From NCBI GenBank assembly GCA_021774785.1, contig JAJFIQ010000019.1, positions 1 through 64,000 on the forward strand: a stretch of DNA of 64,000 nucleotides, in the 5' to 3' direction. A program made the position numbers and the translations under genes. Below the pieces are notes generated by a model. The model ran no database searches and was not told the DNA's origin. It saw only the letters and a program-made list of their open reading frames with translations. This DNA is from Emcibacter sp. GTDB taxonomy: Bacteria > Pseudomonadota > Alphaproteobacteria > Sphingomonadales > Emcibacteraceae. Below, piece by piece: positions 9,584 through 19,234 of this stretch. Position 1 is the stretch's first letter. Every line of letters begins with the position of its first letter.

Positions 9584-10927
9584 ATGGCATCAGCAGCTGA
9601 ACAACTCGCAGCAAATCTGAACTTCGGCGCCTTTTCCAAGGCAACTGAGCTGAAGAAACGTATCTGGTTTACCTTGTTTGCCCTTATTGCCTACCGTTTA
9701 GGGACATATGTTCCTTTACCCGGTATCAACCCTGTTGAACTTGCCCGTATGTTCGAGCAAAACCAACAGGGTATTTTGGGCATGATTGATCTGTTTAATG
9801 GTGGCGCCATTCAGCGGATGAGTGTTTTTGCCCTTGGCATCATGCCTTATATCTCTGCGTCCATTATTATGCAGTTGATGACTTCTATCTCACCGACCAT
9901 AGGTCAGTTGAAAAAAGAAGGTGAGGCCGGGCGTCAGAAAATCAACCAATATACCCGTTACGGTACTGTTATACTGACCATTGTTCAGGGCTATGCTATA
10001 GCCTCCAGTCTGCAATCGGGCGGTATCGCTCTTGATGGCGGTGGCGGATTTTTCATTGCGACGACCGTCATTACCCTGGTGGGTGGTACGTTACTGTTGA
10101 TGTGGATGGGTGAGCAGATAACCGCACGTGGTGTTGGTAATGGTATCTCACTGATTATCTTTGCCGGTATTGTGGCGCAATTGCCTTCTGCTATTGTTGG
10201 AACTCTGGAGCTGAGCTCTAAAGGACAGCTTGGTGGCCCGCTGGTTATTGTTGGCCTGATTATCATGGTTATTTCTGTGATTGCCTTCATTGTATACATG
10301 GAACGCGCCCAGCGTCGTCTTTTGATCCAGTATCCAAAACGTCAGACAGCTACTGGCGCATCAAAAGGTGAGCAGTCTCATATGCCATTGAAACTGAATA
10401 CCGCTGGTGTTATTCCGCCGATCTTTGCCTCTTCACTATTGTTGATGCCTATGACCATCGCGGGCTTCGCATCCGAAGGCGGACCGGAATGGATGACCAC
10501 AGTTACCACTCTGCTTGGCCCTGGCCAGCCCCTTTACATGGGCTTTTATGCGGCGGGTATTATCTTTTTCTGTTTCTTCTATACGGCTATTCAGTTTAAC
10601 CCTGAAGAAACTGCCGATAACCTGAAGAAATACGGCGGCTTTATCCCCGGAATTCGTCCGGGCAAGAATACCGCTAATTATCTTGATTTTGTTTTGACAC
10701 GGCTGACAACTGTAGGGGCTCTTTACCTGACACTCGTATGTCTGCTTCCGGAAGTACTTCGGGCGAAATATGCCATCCCGTTTTATTTTGGTGGTACGTC
10801 GCTTTTGATTGTGGTCAGTGTTACCATGGATACGGTTGCACAAATTCACTCTCACCTGATGGCTCATCAATATGAAGGCTTGCTGAAGAAATCCAAAATC
10901 AGAGGCAAGGGGAGACGACGCAGATGA
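9584..10927 (+). CDS. secY: Protein translocase subunit SecY
   Basis: A 447-residue protein with about ten hydrophobic helices and the SecY motifs YRLGTYVPLPGINP (first helix) and ALGIMPYISASIIMQL. The cytoplasmic loop ERAQRRLLIQYPKRQ also appears. It is the channel subunit of SecYEG in the inner membrane. It overlaps adk by 4 nt (ATGA). Confidence 0.98.
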   Translation: MASAAEQLAANLNFGAFSKATELKKRIWFTLFALIAYRLGTYVPLPGINPVELARMFEQNQQGILGMIDLFNGGAIQRMSVFALGIMPYISASIIMQLMTSISPTIGQLKKEGEAGRQKINQYTRYGTVILTIVQGYAIASSLQSGGIALDGGGGFFIATTVITLVGGTLLLMWMGEQITARGVGNGISLIIFAGIVAQLPSAIVGTLELSSKGQLGGPLVIVGLIIMVISVIAFIVYMERAQRRLLIQYPKRQTATGASKGEQSHMPLKLNTAGVIPPIFASSLLLMPMTIAGFASEGGPEWMTTVTTLLGPGQPLYMGFYAAGIIFFCFFYTAIQFNPEETADNLKKYGGFIPGIRPGKNTANYLDFVLTRLTTVGALYLTLVCLLPEVLRAKYAIPFYFGGTSLLIVVSVTMDTVAQIHSHLMAHQYEGLLKKSKIRGKGRRRR

Positions 10928-11574
10928 TCATCATATTGCTTGGCCCCCCCGGTGCCGGTAAAGGTACGCAGGCGATACGGATAATGGAAAGCCACGGACT
11001 GGTTCAATTGTCCACGGGTGATATGCTTCGGGCTGCGGTTGCCGCAGAAACCGAAGTTGGTAAAAAAGCTAAAGAATTTATGGCTGCGGGTAAACTGGTC
11101 ACTGATGAAATTGTGGTTGGAATTATAGCAGACAGAATAGAGGAAGATGATTGCAAGGGTGGGTTCTTGCTTGATGGTTTTCCCCGCACGGTTGCTCAGG
11201 CAGAAGCCTTGGGCCAGTTGCTTGACGATAAAGGGCTGAAAGTCGACGCTGTTGTCGAGATGAAAGTCAATGACGAATCTCTTGTTGATCGTATTACAGG
11301 TCGCTATACATGTGCGGACTGTAATAAGGGTTACCATGATACTAACCTCAAACCACAAAAAGCTGGCGTGTGTGACGGCTGTGGTTCTACGAATTTCACG
11401 CGCCGGGCTGATGATAACCGTGAAACGGTTACCTCCAGACTGGCAACATATCACGCACAAACAACGCCTTTGCTGCCTTTTTATGAAGCACAGGGAGTGT
11501 TGAGAACTATTGATGGAATGGCTGATATCGATGATGTCACCGTTCAGATAAATGACGTATTGAATGCGCTGTAG
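10924..11574 (+). CDS. adk: Adenylate kinase
   Basis: A 216-residue protein with the P-loop LGPPGAGKGTQA (residues 6-17), LSTGDMLRAAV, and LDGFPRTVAQAEAL. It is the long form with a LID domain: CADCNKGYH (about residues 132-140) and CDGCGSTNFTRRADD supply four Cys in two CxxC pairs, which should bind zinc. It converts ATP + AMP to 2 ADP. It is co-transcribed with secY. Confidence 0.97.
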   Translation: MIIILLGPPGAGKGTQAIRIMESHGLVQLSTGDMLRAAVAAETEVGKKAKEFMAAGKLVTDEIVVGIIADRIEEDDCKGGFLLDGFPRTVAQAEALGQLLDDKGLKVDAVVEMKVNDESLVDRITGRYTCADCNKGYHDTNLKPQKAGVCDGCGSTNFTRRADDNRETVTSRLATYHAQTTPLLPFYEAQGVLRTIDGMADIDDVTVQINDVLNAL

Positions 11575-11614
11575 GTCTTAAGGGCAAAAACTTGTTAAAA
11601 AGTTTTGTCTCTAA

Positions 11615-11644
11615 GGTTGACTGTGGGTTTTTAATACATATAAT
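11615..11644 (+). promoter_or_regulatory. Sigma70-type promoter upstream of rpsM (alpha operon)
   Basis: TTGACT (11617-11622) and a perfect TATAAT (11639-11644) are separated by 16 nt, in the 136-nt gap between adk and rpsM. A 13-bp copy containing the same -35 (11614-11626) recurs at 11658-11670. A second weaker promoter or a duplicated control element is therefore possible. Confidence 0.7.
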
Positions 11645-11693
11645 CGCGCAACTTCACAGGTTGACTGTGGAGGTTGCTGTTATTGAATTTTTA

Positions 11694-11710
11694 GATCGGG
11701 AGAAACGATC
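11694..11710 (+). promoter_or_regulatory. rpsM SD displayed in a hairpin loop next to the start
   Basis: GATCG (11694-11698) and CGATC (11706-11710) form a perfect 5-bp stem whose 7-nt loop carries the SD GGAG. The GTG start of rpsM follows at once. In E. coli the alpha operon is autoregulated by S4 through structure at this start, so a similar role is possible but not shown. Confidence 0.45.
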
Positions 11711-12079
11711 GTGGCGCGTATTTCTGGCGTGAATATACCCACCGGAAAGAGGGTGGTAATTGCATTGACTTATATCCATGGGATTGGTCCTGCAATTTCG
11801 AAACAAATTTGTGAAAAAGTTGGTATTAAGCCTGAAACACGGGTGAACCAGCTAAGTGATTCAGAGGTTATCAGAATCCGCGAAACAATCGATAGCGATT
11901 GTATGGTGGAAGGTGATCTGCGTCGTGACACGGCTATGAATATCAAGCGTCTGATGGACCTTGGTTCTTATCGTGGTTTGCGTCACCGTAAAAAACTACC
12001 TGTACGTGGTCAGCGGACGAGCACAAACGCCCGCACACGCAAGGGTAAAGCCGTTGCTATTGCCGGTAAGAAGAAATAA
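11711..12079 (+). CDS. rpsM: 30S ribosomal protein S13
   Basis: A 122-residue protein with a GTG start. It has [44 protein letters not shown] and the basic tail [12 protein letters not shown], all S13 features. It forms a bridge to the 50S subunit. rpmJ, which sits between secY and rpsM in many bacteria, is absent; adk is there instead. Confidence 0.97.
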   Translation: MARISGVNIPTGKRVVIALTYIHGIGPAISKQICEKVGIKPETRVNQLSDSEVIRIRETIDSDCMVEGDLRRDTAMNIKRLMDLGSYRGLRHRKKLPVRGQRTSTNARTRKGKAVAIAGKKK

Positions 12080-12089
12080 GGTTTGAAAA

Positions 12090-12476
12090 ATGGCTGAAGA
12101 AAAAAGAGTTAAGCGCAGAGAGCGCAAGAATATCACAAATGGCATTGCCCATGTGAATTCTACATTTAACAATACCATTATCACTATTACAGATGCACAG
12201 GGAAATGCGATTGCCTGGTCAACTGCTGGTGTTATGGGCTTTAAAGGTTCCCGCAAGTCTACACCTTATGCGGCGCAGATGGCAGCGGAAGATGCCGGTA
12301 AAAAAGCTCAGGAACATGGTATGAAAACGCTTGAAGTAGAAGTTAAGGGACCCGGTTCAGGCCGCGAATCAGCCCTTCGTGCTTTGCAGGCAATTGGATT
12401 TACCATTACAACCATTCGTGATGTGACACCTATTCCCCATAATGGATGTCGTCCCCCAAAACGTCGCAGAGTATAA
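12090..12476 (+). CDS. rpsK: 30S ribosomal protein S11
   Basis: A 128-residue protein with [40 protein letters not shown] and the invariant C-terminal [19 protein letters not shown]. It lies on the 30S platform. It starts 10 nt after rpsM. Confidence 0.98.
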   Translation: MAEEKRVKRRERKNITNGIAHVNSTFNNTIITITDAQGNAIAWSTAGVMGFKGSRKSTPYAAQMAAEDAGKKAQEHGMKTLEVEVKGPGSGRESALRALQAIGFTITTIRDVTPIPHNGCRPPKRRRV

Positions 12477-12517
12477 TAGTAAATATTTGAGACCATAAAC
12501 TTACGAGGATTTGAACC

Positions 12518-13534
12518 GTGATCCAGAAGAATTGGCAAGAACTAATTAAGCCGTCTACCATTGATATCAATCAGGTTGGTGATGAGCACCGCAAGGTAAC
12601 GATAACTGCAGAACCGCTGGAACGCGGTTATGGCATGACCTTGGGCAATTCATTGCGTCGGGTGTTATTGTCGTCACTTCAGGGCGCGGCTGTAACCTCT
12701 ATTCATATTGATAATGTTCTGCATGAGTTTTCTTCTATTCCCGGCGTTCGGGAAGATGTAACTGATGTGGTTCTGAACATCAAAAAGATTGCCGTTGAAA
12801 TGGAAGGCGCAGATAGTAAGCGTCTGACGCTTCAGGCAACTGGCCCGGGAGAGGTAACCGCTGGACAGATTAGCGAAGTGGCTGATGTGACCATTCATAA
12901 CCCTGACCTTATTATTTGTACGCTGGATGATGGTGCGGACCTGCGCATGGAACTTACTGTTGAAACCGGCAAGGGCTATGTAGCGGCTGTTAACAACCGT
13001 CCTGAAGATGCGCCTATTGGCCTCATACCTATTGATAGCCTGTTCAGTCCGGTAACACGGGTTAGCTATCGGGTTGAAAATACGCGTGAAGGTCAAATAC
13101 TGGATTATGATAAGCTGCTGATGACTATTGAGACTGACGGCACAATCACACCTGAAGATGCCTTGGCATTTTCAGCGCGTATTTTGCAGGATCAGCTTCA
13201 GACTTTTATCAACTTTGATGAGCCGGAAGATCTGGCAGCAGAAAAAGAATCAGACGAACCTGATTTCAATCGTAACCTGCTACGTCGTGTTGATGAGCTT
13301 GAATTGTCTGTTCGTTCAGCGAACTGTCTGAAGAACGACAATATTGTATATATCGGTGATCTGGTGCGTAAGACAGAAGCAGAAATGCTTCGCACACCTA
13401 ACTTTGGTCGTAAGTCACTGAATGAGATTAAAGAAGTTCTGTCCACCATGGGGCTGCGTCTTGGAATGGATAATCCGGGATGGCCGCCAGAAAATATTGA
13501 CGAACTTGTCAAGAAAATGGAACAGGAATTCTAA
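12518..13534 (+). CDS. rpoA: DNA-directed RNA polymerase alpha subunit
   Basis: A 338-residue protein with a GTG start. The N-terminal dimerisation domain holds [22 protein letters not shown] (about residues 28-49). The C-terminal domain (about 250-330) holds [19 protein letters not shown] and [16 protein letters not shown], which contact UP elements and activators. Family length is normal. Confidence 0.98.
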   Translation: MIQKNWQELIKPSTIDINQVGDEHRKVTITAEPLERGYGMTLGNSLRRVLLSSLQGAAVTSIHIDNVLHEFSSIPGVREDVTDVVLNIKKIAVEMEGADSKRLTLQATGPGEVTAGQISEVADVTIHNPDLIICTLDDGADLRMELTVETGKGYVAAVNNRPEDAPIGLIPIDSLFSPVTRVSYRVENTREGQILDYDKLLMTIETDGTITPEDALAFSARILQDQLQTFINFDEPEDLAAEKESDEPDFNRNLLRRVDELELSVRSANCLKNDNIVYIGDLVRKTEAEMLRTPNFGRKSLNEIKEVLSTMGLRLGMDNPGWPPENIDELVKKMEQEF

Positions 13535-13597
13535 TTTTTGGATTTTTAAATCAGGTAGGGTCCATATGGATGGATACCCCCTTAAGGAGTAAGAGAT

Positions 13598-14029
13598 ATG
13601 CGCCATCGTAGAGCTGGGCGTAAGCTGAATAAAACAAGTTCGCATCGTAAAGCGATGTTTGCCAATATGGCAAGTGCCCTTTTGAAGCATGAGCAGATTG
13701 TAACAACGCTGCCCAAAGCAAAGGAACTGCGCCCGATCGTGGAACGTCTGATCACATTGGGCAAACGCGGTTCTCTTCATGCCAGACGCCAAGCAGCCTC
13801 AAAACTGCCGGTATCTGACAAGGAAATCGTACAGAAATTGTTTGATACCTTGGCTGAACGCTATAAAGAACGCGCTGGGGGTTATACCCGGGTCCTGAAA
13901 GCCGGTTTCCGGCATGGTGACGCGGCCCCTGTTGCGGTTATTGAGTTGGTTGACCGTGACGAAGATGCCAAAGGTCAAGATAGCGGACCAGTACAGGTAG
14001 TCGAAACAGACGATACTGAAGCGGCCTAA
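13598..14029 (+). CDS. rplQ: 50S ribosomal protein L17
   Basis: A 143-residue protein beginning [20 protein letters not shown], with [19 protein letters not shown]. The C-terminal 25 residues form an acidic extension typical of alphaproteobacterial L17. It has a good SD (AAGGAG) upstream. It is the last gene of the supercluster, followed by a strong terminator. Confidence 0.97.
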   Translation: MRHRRAGRKLNKTSSHRKAMFANMASALLKHEQIVTTLPKAKELRPIVERLITLGKRGSLHARRQAASKLPVSDKEIVQKLFDTLAERYKERAGGYTRVLKAGFRHGDAAPVAVIELVDRDEDAKGQDSGPVQVVETDDTEAA

Positions 14030-14052
14030 GTCGCCCTAGAAAATGTATTTTC

Positions 14053-14094
14053 AAAAAGCAGCACCCTAATTCGCTTTGGGGGGCTGCTTTTTTT
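14053..14094 (+). terminator. Intrinsic terminator of the ribosomal supercluster
   Basis: The stem 14053-14062 pairs perfectly with 14083-14092, extended by an inner CCC/GGG, and ends in a T-run (14088-14094). It lies 24 nt after rplQ. Confidence 0.88.
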
Positions 14095-14107
14095 ATGCTA
14101 TTAAGTC

Positions 14108-14135
14108 TTGCGATAGGAAATGCAAATTATATAAT
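14108..14135 (+). promoter_or_regulatory. Sigma70-type promoter of fbaA
   Basis: TTGCGA (14108-14113), 16 nt, then a perfect TATAAT (14130-14135), 44 nt before the fbaA start and after the ribosomal terminator. Confidence 0.6.
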
Positions 14136-14178
14136 CACATGAACTCTTCTTTAAAATTAATAATCAAGGACTAATCAG

Positions 14179-15246
14179 ATGGCTCTCAAAGCTGGCGTCG
14201 TGAGCGGCGAAGACTATAATCAACTTGTTAATGCCTGTAAGGAAGGCGGCTATGCGCTTGCTGCTGTCAATTGTGTCGGGACAGACAGCGTAAATGCAGT
14301 CATGGAAGCTGCCGCCAATAATAAAAGTGATGTGATTATCCAGTTTTCCAACGGTGGTGCCCAGTTTTATGCCGGACAGGGTATGGAAGACAGCTTTCAG
14401 GCCAAAGTCTTGGGTGCGGTTTCAGCCGCCCAGCATGTACATCTATTAGCGGAACATTATGGTATCTGTGTTGTTCTACATACGGATCACGCCAACCGTA
14501 AGCTAGTGCCATGGGTTGATGCCCTTATTGATCATTCTGAGGCCCATTATAAGGCCACTGGGCGCCCACTTTATACGTCTCATATGCTTGATCTGTCTGA
14601 AGAGGATATCGATGATAATTTAAGTGAATGTGCAAGGGTTCTCAGCCGTATGGCGAAGATTGATATGAGTTTGGAGATCGAACTGGGCATTACCGGCGGT
14701 GAAGAAGACGGTGTTGGCCATGAAATTGATGCAGACGCAGACAATTCCCATCTCTATACCCAGCCTGAAGATGTTTTGAAAGCCTATGAGCTTCTCTCTC
14801 CAATCGGCCATTTTTCAGTGGCGGCTTCATTTGGTAATGTACATGGGGTATATAAACCTGGAAACGTTCAATTGCGTCCGGAAATTTTGCGGAATAGTCA
14901 GGCTCTGGTCTCGGAAAGTCACGATACGAAACAAAACCCACTTAATTTAGTATTTCATGGCGGCTCCGGTTCTGAAAAATCCAAGATAGCCGAAGCTCTG
15001 ACTTACGGCGTGTTTAAAATGAATATTGATACGGATACCCAATTTGCTTTCTCAGAAGCGGCGGGTAAATATATGGATGATAATGCCAAGGCCTTTAAAT
15101 ACCAGATCGACCCTGATGATGGTACGCCCTATAAAAAGCAATATGATCCCCGTAAATTACTGAGGGCTGGTGAGCAGGGCTTTATTGCCCGACTGGATGA
15201 GGCATTTTCCGATCTGGGTTGTGTCGGAAAGTCGTTGGCCGGGTAA
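14179..15246 (+). CDS. fbaA: Class II fructose-bisphosphate aldolase
   Basis: A 355-residue protein of the E. coli FbaA type. The metal and catalytic site appears as VVLHTDHANR (Asp103, His104). The other zinc His residues are in FGNVHGVYKPGNV and FHGGSGSEKSKI, and the acidic loop in GITGGEEDGVGHE. It cleaves fructose 1,6-bisphosphate to dihydroxyacetone phosphate and glyceraldehyde 3-phosphate in glycolysis and gluconeogenesis. It has its own promoter and is monocistronic; the next gene runs the other way. Confidence 0.96.
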   Translation: MALKAGVVSGEDYNQLVNACKEGGYALAAVNCVGTDSVNAVMEAAANNKSDVIIQFSNGGAQFYAGQGMEDSFQAKVLGAVSAAQHVHLLAEHYGICVVLHTDHANRKLVPWVDALIDHSEAHYKATGRPLYTSHMLDLSEEDIDDNLSECARVLSRMAKIDMSLEIELGITGGEEDGVGHEIDADADNSHLYTQPEDVLKAYELLSPIGHFSVAASFGNVHGVYKPGNVQLRPEILRNSQALVSESHDTKQNPLNLVFHGGSGSEKSKIAEALTYGVFKMNIDTDTQFAFSEAAGKYMDDNAKAFKYQIDPDDGTPYKKQYDPRKLLRAGEQGFIARLDEAFSDLGCVGKSLAG

Positions 15247-15247
15247 G

Positions 15248-16471
15248 TTAGTCATCATTCTTCCCCGTATAAAATATGGATTCGGGGAAGGTGAGGCTAA
15301 CAGTTGTTCCAACACCTACTTCGCTCTGAAGTTCTATCTTTCCATTATGCATTTTGGTAAAAGTGTTCACCAGATGAAGCCCCAGACCCACCCCCTCGTG
15401 GGTGACTTGGGGGCCTTGTCTGGATTGACCGAAGGGTTTTAACACCATTTCCAGGTCTTTTTCGGGAATGCCCAGCCCCGTATCACTTACCTGTATCACT
15501 AAATTTTTTTTAATTTTTTTAGCTGATACCGTGACACTGCCTTCCGGTGTAAATTTTATACTATTTGAGATCAGGTTCAGAATGATCTGTTTCATTCGGG
15601 TTTCATCGGCCATGATGGCCGGTATTTTCGGGTCGGTTTCGATCGTTATGGATATGCCGGCAGCCTGTACCTGTTTTCTAACCATACGGTTACAATCTTC
15701 TATCAAATGGTCAAGGTTGATTTTTATCGCATTGAATTCAATATCGCCGGTTTCCACGCGGGTAATATCCAGAATATCACTGATGACCCCCAGAAGATGT
15801 TCCCCTGCATCATGAATATCGCGGACATATCCCTCGTAGTGTTTATTACCCAAGGGGCCGAACAATTGGTCAGTCATGATTTGTGAAAACCCGATAATGC
15901 CATTAAGCGGAGTGCGCAGTTCGTGGCTCATATTGGCCAGAAAGGATGTTTTCGCCCGATTTGCATTTTCTGCTATGTTCTTTGCTATATTTAGTTCTCG
16001 CGTTCTCTCTTCTACTCTTGTTTCAAGGATCTCATATTGGTGTTGAATAAATCTTTGCGACATCTGAACATCCAGCAAATTACGTACTCGTGACAAAAGT
16101 TCACTGGCATCAAAGGGTTTGGTCACATAATCGCGTGCCCCGCTATCCAAGGCACGTTGTCTAAAGCTTTGCATATGTTGTGCAGTTAGAACAAGTATCG
16201 GTGGCGGATTATTTTTGGTTACTTCATTAAGCTGACTCATAACAGCATAACCATCAAGTTTTGGCATATCCAGATCCAGTAGAATAAGGTCACAGCTATG
16301 ATTATGATGCAGGGATAATACCTGTGTCGGATCCTGAGTACTAATAACGTTTTTATACCCTGTGGTTACGAGCATTTTTTCCAGAAGCCTGACGTTGGCC
16401 GCTTCATCATCCACAATAAGGATGCAGGCTTTTTTAGGATCAGTATTCAAATTTTTGTTATTGTCATCCAT
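15248..16471 (-). CDS. Receiver-histidine kinase (REC-HisKA-HATPase)
   Basis: A 407-residue protein from ATG 16471, with AAGGAAG as SD. A longer start would lie inside the upstream kinase gene. Order: receiver domain (about 15-135; acidic pair Asp21/Asp22, phospho-acceptor Asp66, Lys118), a short coiled coil (about 140-170), HisKA with His183 in ANMSHELRTPLNG, and HATPase with DTGLGIP and GVGLGLHL boxes. There is no membrane segment and no output domain. It ends a six-gene operon and starts 4 nt after the PAS kinase stop, so it may take phosphate from the upstream kinases. The stop is 1 nt from the convergent fbaA stop. Confidence 0.85.
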   Translation of the reverse strand: MDDNNKNLNTDPKKACILIVDDEAANVRLLEKMLVTTGYKNVISTQDPTQVLSLHHNHSCDLILLDLDMPKLDGYAVMSQLNEVTKNNPPPILVLTAQHMQSFRQRALDSGARDYVTKPFDASELLSRVRNLLDVQMSQRFIQHQYEILETRVEERTRELNIAKNIAENANRAKTSFLANMSHELRTPLNGIIGFSQIMTDQLFGPLGNKHYEGYVRDIHDAGEHLLGVISDILDITRVETGDIEFNAIKINLDHLIEDCNRMVRKQVQAAGISITIETDPKIPAIMADETRMKQIILNLISNSIKFTPEGSVTVSAKKIKKNLVIQVSDTGLGIPEKDLEMVLKPFGQSRQGPQVTHEGVGLGLHLVNTFTKMHNGKIELQSEVGVGTTVSLTFPESIFYTGKNDD

Positions 16472-16475
16472 TGAA

Positions 16476-18359
16476 TTAATCTTCCTTACTCTTTGCGAGT
16501 TCAAGCTCCACCCAAAATTCACTACCTTCACCTTGAGTGCTTTCAACATGGATAGTCCCGCCCATGAGTTCGATCAAATTTTTGGTTATAACAAGACCGA
16601 TACCCGTGCCTTCCACGTTATCTTTGGTATCAAGACGTTCAAAAGAGGTAAATAACTGGGACATGTCTTTCGGACTTAAGCCAGTTCCTGTATCTTTAAT
16701 GTATAGACGGAGGTATTTCTCTTCGATTATTTTGGCATTCAATATAATCTGACCGTGATCGCGGTTATATTTCACAGCATTGGAAAGCAAGTTGACTAAG
16801 GCTTGTTTAAAGCGCGTGAAATCAGTATGTATGCAATATCCTTTGCCACTGATATTATCTATGATATTCAGGTTTCGCATTTTCGCCTGAGGATTTATTA
16901 GGGCGATAGAATATTGCAGTACATCATCAATCTGAACATCTTCCATTGAAATATCCAACTTTCCAGATTCAATTTTTGTAAGATCCAGAAGCTCGTTAAT
17001 AAGCCTTAGCAAATGATGTCCGGCATTTAGAATTTCTGTAATATTTTCCGTCTGGGTATTGGTAAAATTTTCCACATCCAGCTTGAGTATCTGTGCAAAG
17101 CCAAGGATGGCGTTCATGGGGGTACGCAATTCATGTGACATATGTGACAAAAACTGTGATTTGGCAGCATTAGAGCGTTCGGCTTCGTCGCGTGCCGCCT
17201 TCATCTCGGTGGTGCGCTCCAGAACTAATTCTTCAAGATGTTCACGGTATTTGCTGATTTCTTCCTCTGCTTGTATGCGTTTCGTAATATCCATGCCAAT
17301 GGACAGAACCCCTGTGATGGCTCCATGTTTGTCGCGCGTTGTTTCCGCATACCATTCTATCTCACACTCTTTGCCACCCCGGGTGACAATTGGATTAATT
17401 TTACCGCGAACTGAGTATCCATGCAGGGCACTATCCAATGTTGCCTGTATTGGCTTTTTATTGCGTTCTGGTAGAAAAGTGGAAACCCATTTTTTGCCAA
17501 TGATCTCGGAGAGGGTATAGCCAGTGAGTTGTTCGAAGTAGGGATTTACATGCTGAATTTTTCCTTCGGTATCTAGCAGCAGAATAATTACAGGCGCGGT
17601 GATGATAAGGTTGTTAGAGAAATCGCGTTCGTGCTGTAGTTCAGTTTGAGTATTTGTCAGTTTAGATAACGTGTCGCGAACAGAGCGTAACAAAGTATAA
17701 ACACTTGCCAGCCCCACCAAAGTAAGTGCTATGACCAAGCTGATTATCTGTATCCGTTTATCATTATTAAAGGATTCAAAGGACTGGTACATTTCTTGAT
17801 AGGCATGTTGGTGTAGCCGTTGTATTTGAATTGCTGATGATGCTAATGGTTCAATAATGACGTCTATTTTTTGGCTGGAATATTTTTTTGTTTTTAATAA
17901 TTCATTTAATCCGGCACGCACTTTAAAATGTGCTTGTTCCAGTAACAGAGTGATAGTTTTGAACTCAGGATCAGCGTATTTGGTCTGAATTCTAATGATT
18001 TCTTTGATAGGTTTCTCTATTTCAACTTTTATCTCATTGATCTGATCCCGTTTTTGTAACTTGATCTGTATGGGGGATGGCATGACCTCATCATTTAAAG
18101 AGTTTATGTTGTTTAGATGAATTATTTCCTGATCTCGAAACCACAATTTGGCTCTGTCTATTATGCTTATTATCTCTAGACCATATTTGCTAATGGCAAG
18201 ATGATAGTCGTTGTCCAGAGCTTCCCTCTTAATCTCTTCATTATGCTGTAATTGAAGCAATATTAGAATTGAGGCAAAGATTGTTATTACAATGGCCAAT
18301 AATCCATAAACACCGTGATTTATCTGTTTGTTTCGCCGAATGGTAGTTTTCAGGGTCAT
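16476..18359 (-). CDS. Membrane PAS-sensor histidine kinase
   Basis: A 627-residue protein. It has a TM helix at about 17-37, a 165-residue helical extracytoplasmic region with no recognised fold, and a second TM at about 203-224. A PAS domain (about 245-360), a short coiled coil, HisKA with His409 in SHMSHELRTPMNA, and HATPase (GTGIGLVI box) follow. The start overlaps the binding-protein stop by 4 nt (ATGA), so the two are probably made together. The HisKA-HATPase part is very close to that of the Cache kinase two genes upstream. The ligand is unknown. Confidence 0.85.
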   Translation of the reverse strand: MTLKTTIRRNKQINHGVYGLLAIVITIFASILILLQLQHNEEIKREALDNDYHLAISKYGLEIISIIDRAKLWFRDQEIIHLNNINSLNDEVMPSPIQIKLQKRDQINEIKVEIEKPIKEIIRIQTKYADPEFKTITLLLEQAHFKVRAGLNELLKTKKYSSQKIDVIIEPLASSAIQIQRLHQHAYQEMYQSFESFNNDKRIQIISLVIALTLVGLASVYTLLRSVRDTLSKLTNTQTELQHERDFSNNLIITAPVIILLLDTEGKIQHVNPYFEQLTGYTLSEIIGKKWVSTFLPERNKKPIQATLDSALHGYSVRGKINPIVTRGGKECEIEWYAETTRDKHGAITGVLSIGMDITKRIQAEEEISKYREHLEELVLERTTEMKAARDEAERSNAAKSQFLSHMSHELRTPMNAILGFAQILKLDVENFTNTQTENITEILNAGHHLLRLINELLDLTKIESGKLDISMEDVQIDDVLQYSIALINPQAKMRNLNIIDNISGKGYCIHTDFTRFKQALVNLLSNAVKYNRDHGQIILNAKIIEEKYLRLYIKDTGTGLSPKDMSQLFTSFERLDTKDNVEGTGIGLVITKNLIELMGGTIHVESTQGEGSEFWVELELAKSKED

Positions 18360-19234
18360 GGCACAAGTTTTCCTTGTTCCATTTGCAGGATAATCTGCTG
18401 CAGGTTTTTAAAATCACCGTGGGATGCGGGAATAAAAAAATTAGCTCCAAGATCTTTAAGTAATTCTTTGTGTCCACCATCATGATTTAGATGCAAGAAA
18501 CTATCGCGAATCAGGGTTTTGGTATGTTTACGGATGTCTGGTTGCACGGCCCATACATAGTCATTATAAGGCGGTGAAATCCAAATAACTTTTATTTCAT
18601 CACTGCTTAACCGTCCATCAAGAAACATGTCATTTACAACACCTGAATTGACCAGACCCACATCTATTTTGCCATCACGAACCCATTCAGCGGTAAGATC
18701 ATGGGCACCGGAATATTTAACTGCGCTAAAATATGTTTCCGGAATAATATTTTGCTGCTGAAAGAAATAGCGTGGCATATAATGCCCGGAAGTGGAAAGA
18801 CGGGCCCCGAAGGCAATAGAGGTTTTTTTAAGGTCGTTCAAGTCGTTAGCCGGATTGCTGACATGGACGAGAGCAACACTTCTGAAAAAGCCATCCACAT
18901 CACGCATAACCAACGGGACGGCATTGCTCTTAATGTGGGCCTTTACATATGTAACACCTCCAAATAAAGCCAAATCAATCTGTTTGGTTCTAAATAAATG
19001 CAATAACGCTTCGTAGGATTCAGCGTTCACGCGCTCAGTTCTAATTCCTGTTTGTGCCGCTATATGATCAATCAATTTTTGATATGTAATGTTATTTTTT
19101 TTATTTTTCTGGTCAGGTACGGTAGCAATTCTGAGTGTCTCGGCTGTATTTGCATTATCACTTTCCGTGCAGGCGACCATAAGAAAACTTATGGTTACAG
19201 CAAGCAGTGTTTTCCAATTAACAAATCCTCTCAT
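18356..19234 (-). CDS. PhnD-like periplasmic binding lipoprotein
   Basis: A 292-residue protein with a lipoprotein signal; the lipobox LMVAC ends near residue 22. The mature part looks like the phosphate/phosphonate PhnD-type binding-protein fold: IATVPDQ, then YQKLIDHIAAQTG, LFGGVTYVKA and SGHYMPRYFFQQ. It is wedged between two kinases with 4-nt overlaps on both sides. No permease or ATPase gene is nearby. A signalling role, handing a bound ligand to a neighbouring sensor kinase, is inferred. The real ligand cannot be read from sequence. Confidence 0.75.
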   Translation of the reverse strand: MRGFVNWKTLLAVTISFLMVACTESDNANTAETLRIATVPDQKNKKNNITYQKLIDHIAAQTGIRTERVNAESYEALLHLFRTKQIDLALFGGVTYVKAHIKSNAVPLVMRDVDGFFRSVALVHVSNPANDLNDLKKTSIAFGARLSTSGHYMPRYFFQQQNIIPETYFSAVKYSGAHDLTAEWVRDGKIDVGLVNSGVVNDMFLDGRLSSDEIKVIWISPPYNDYVWAVQPDIRKHTKTLIRDSFLHLNHDGGHKELLKDLGANFFIPASHGDFKNLQQIILQMEQGKLVP

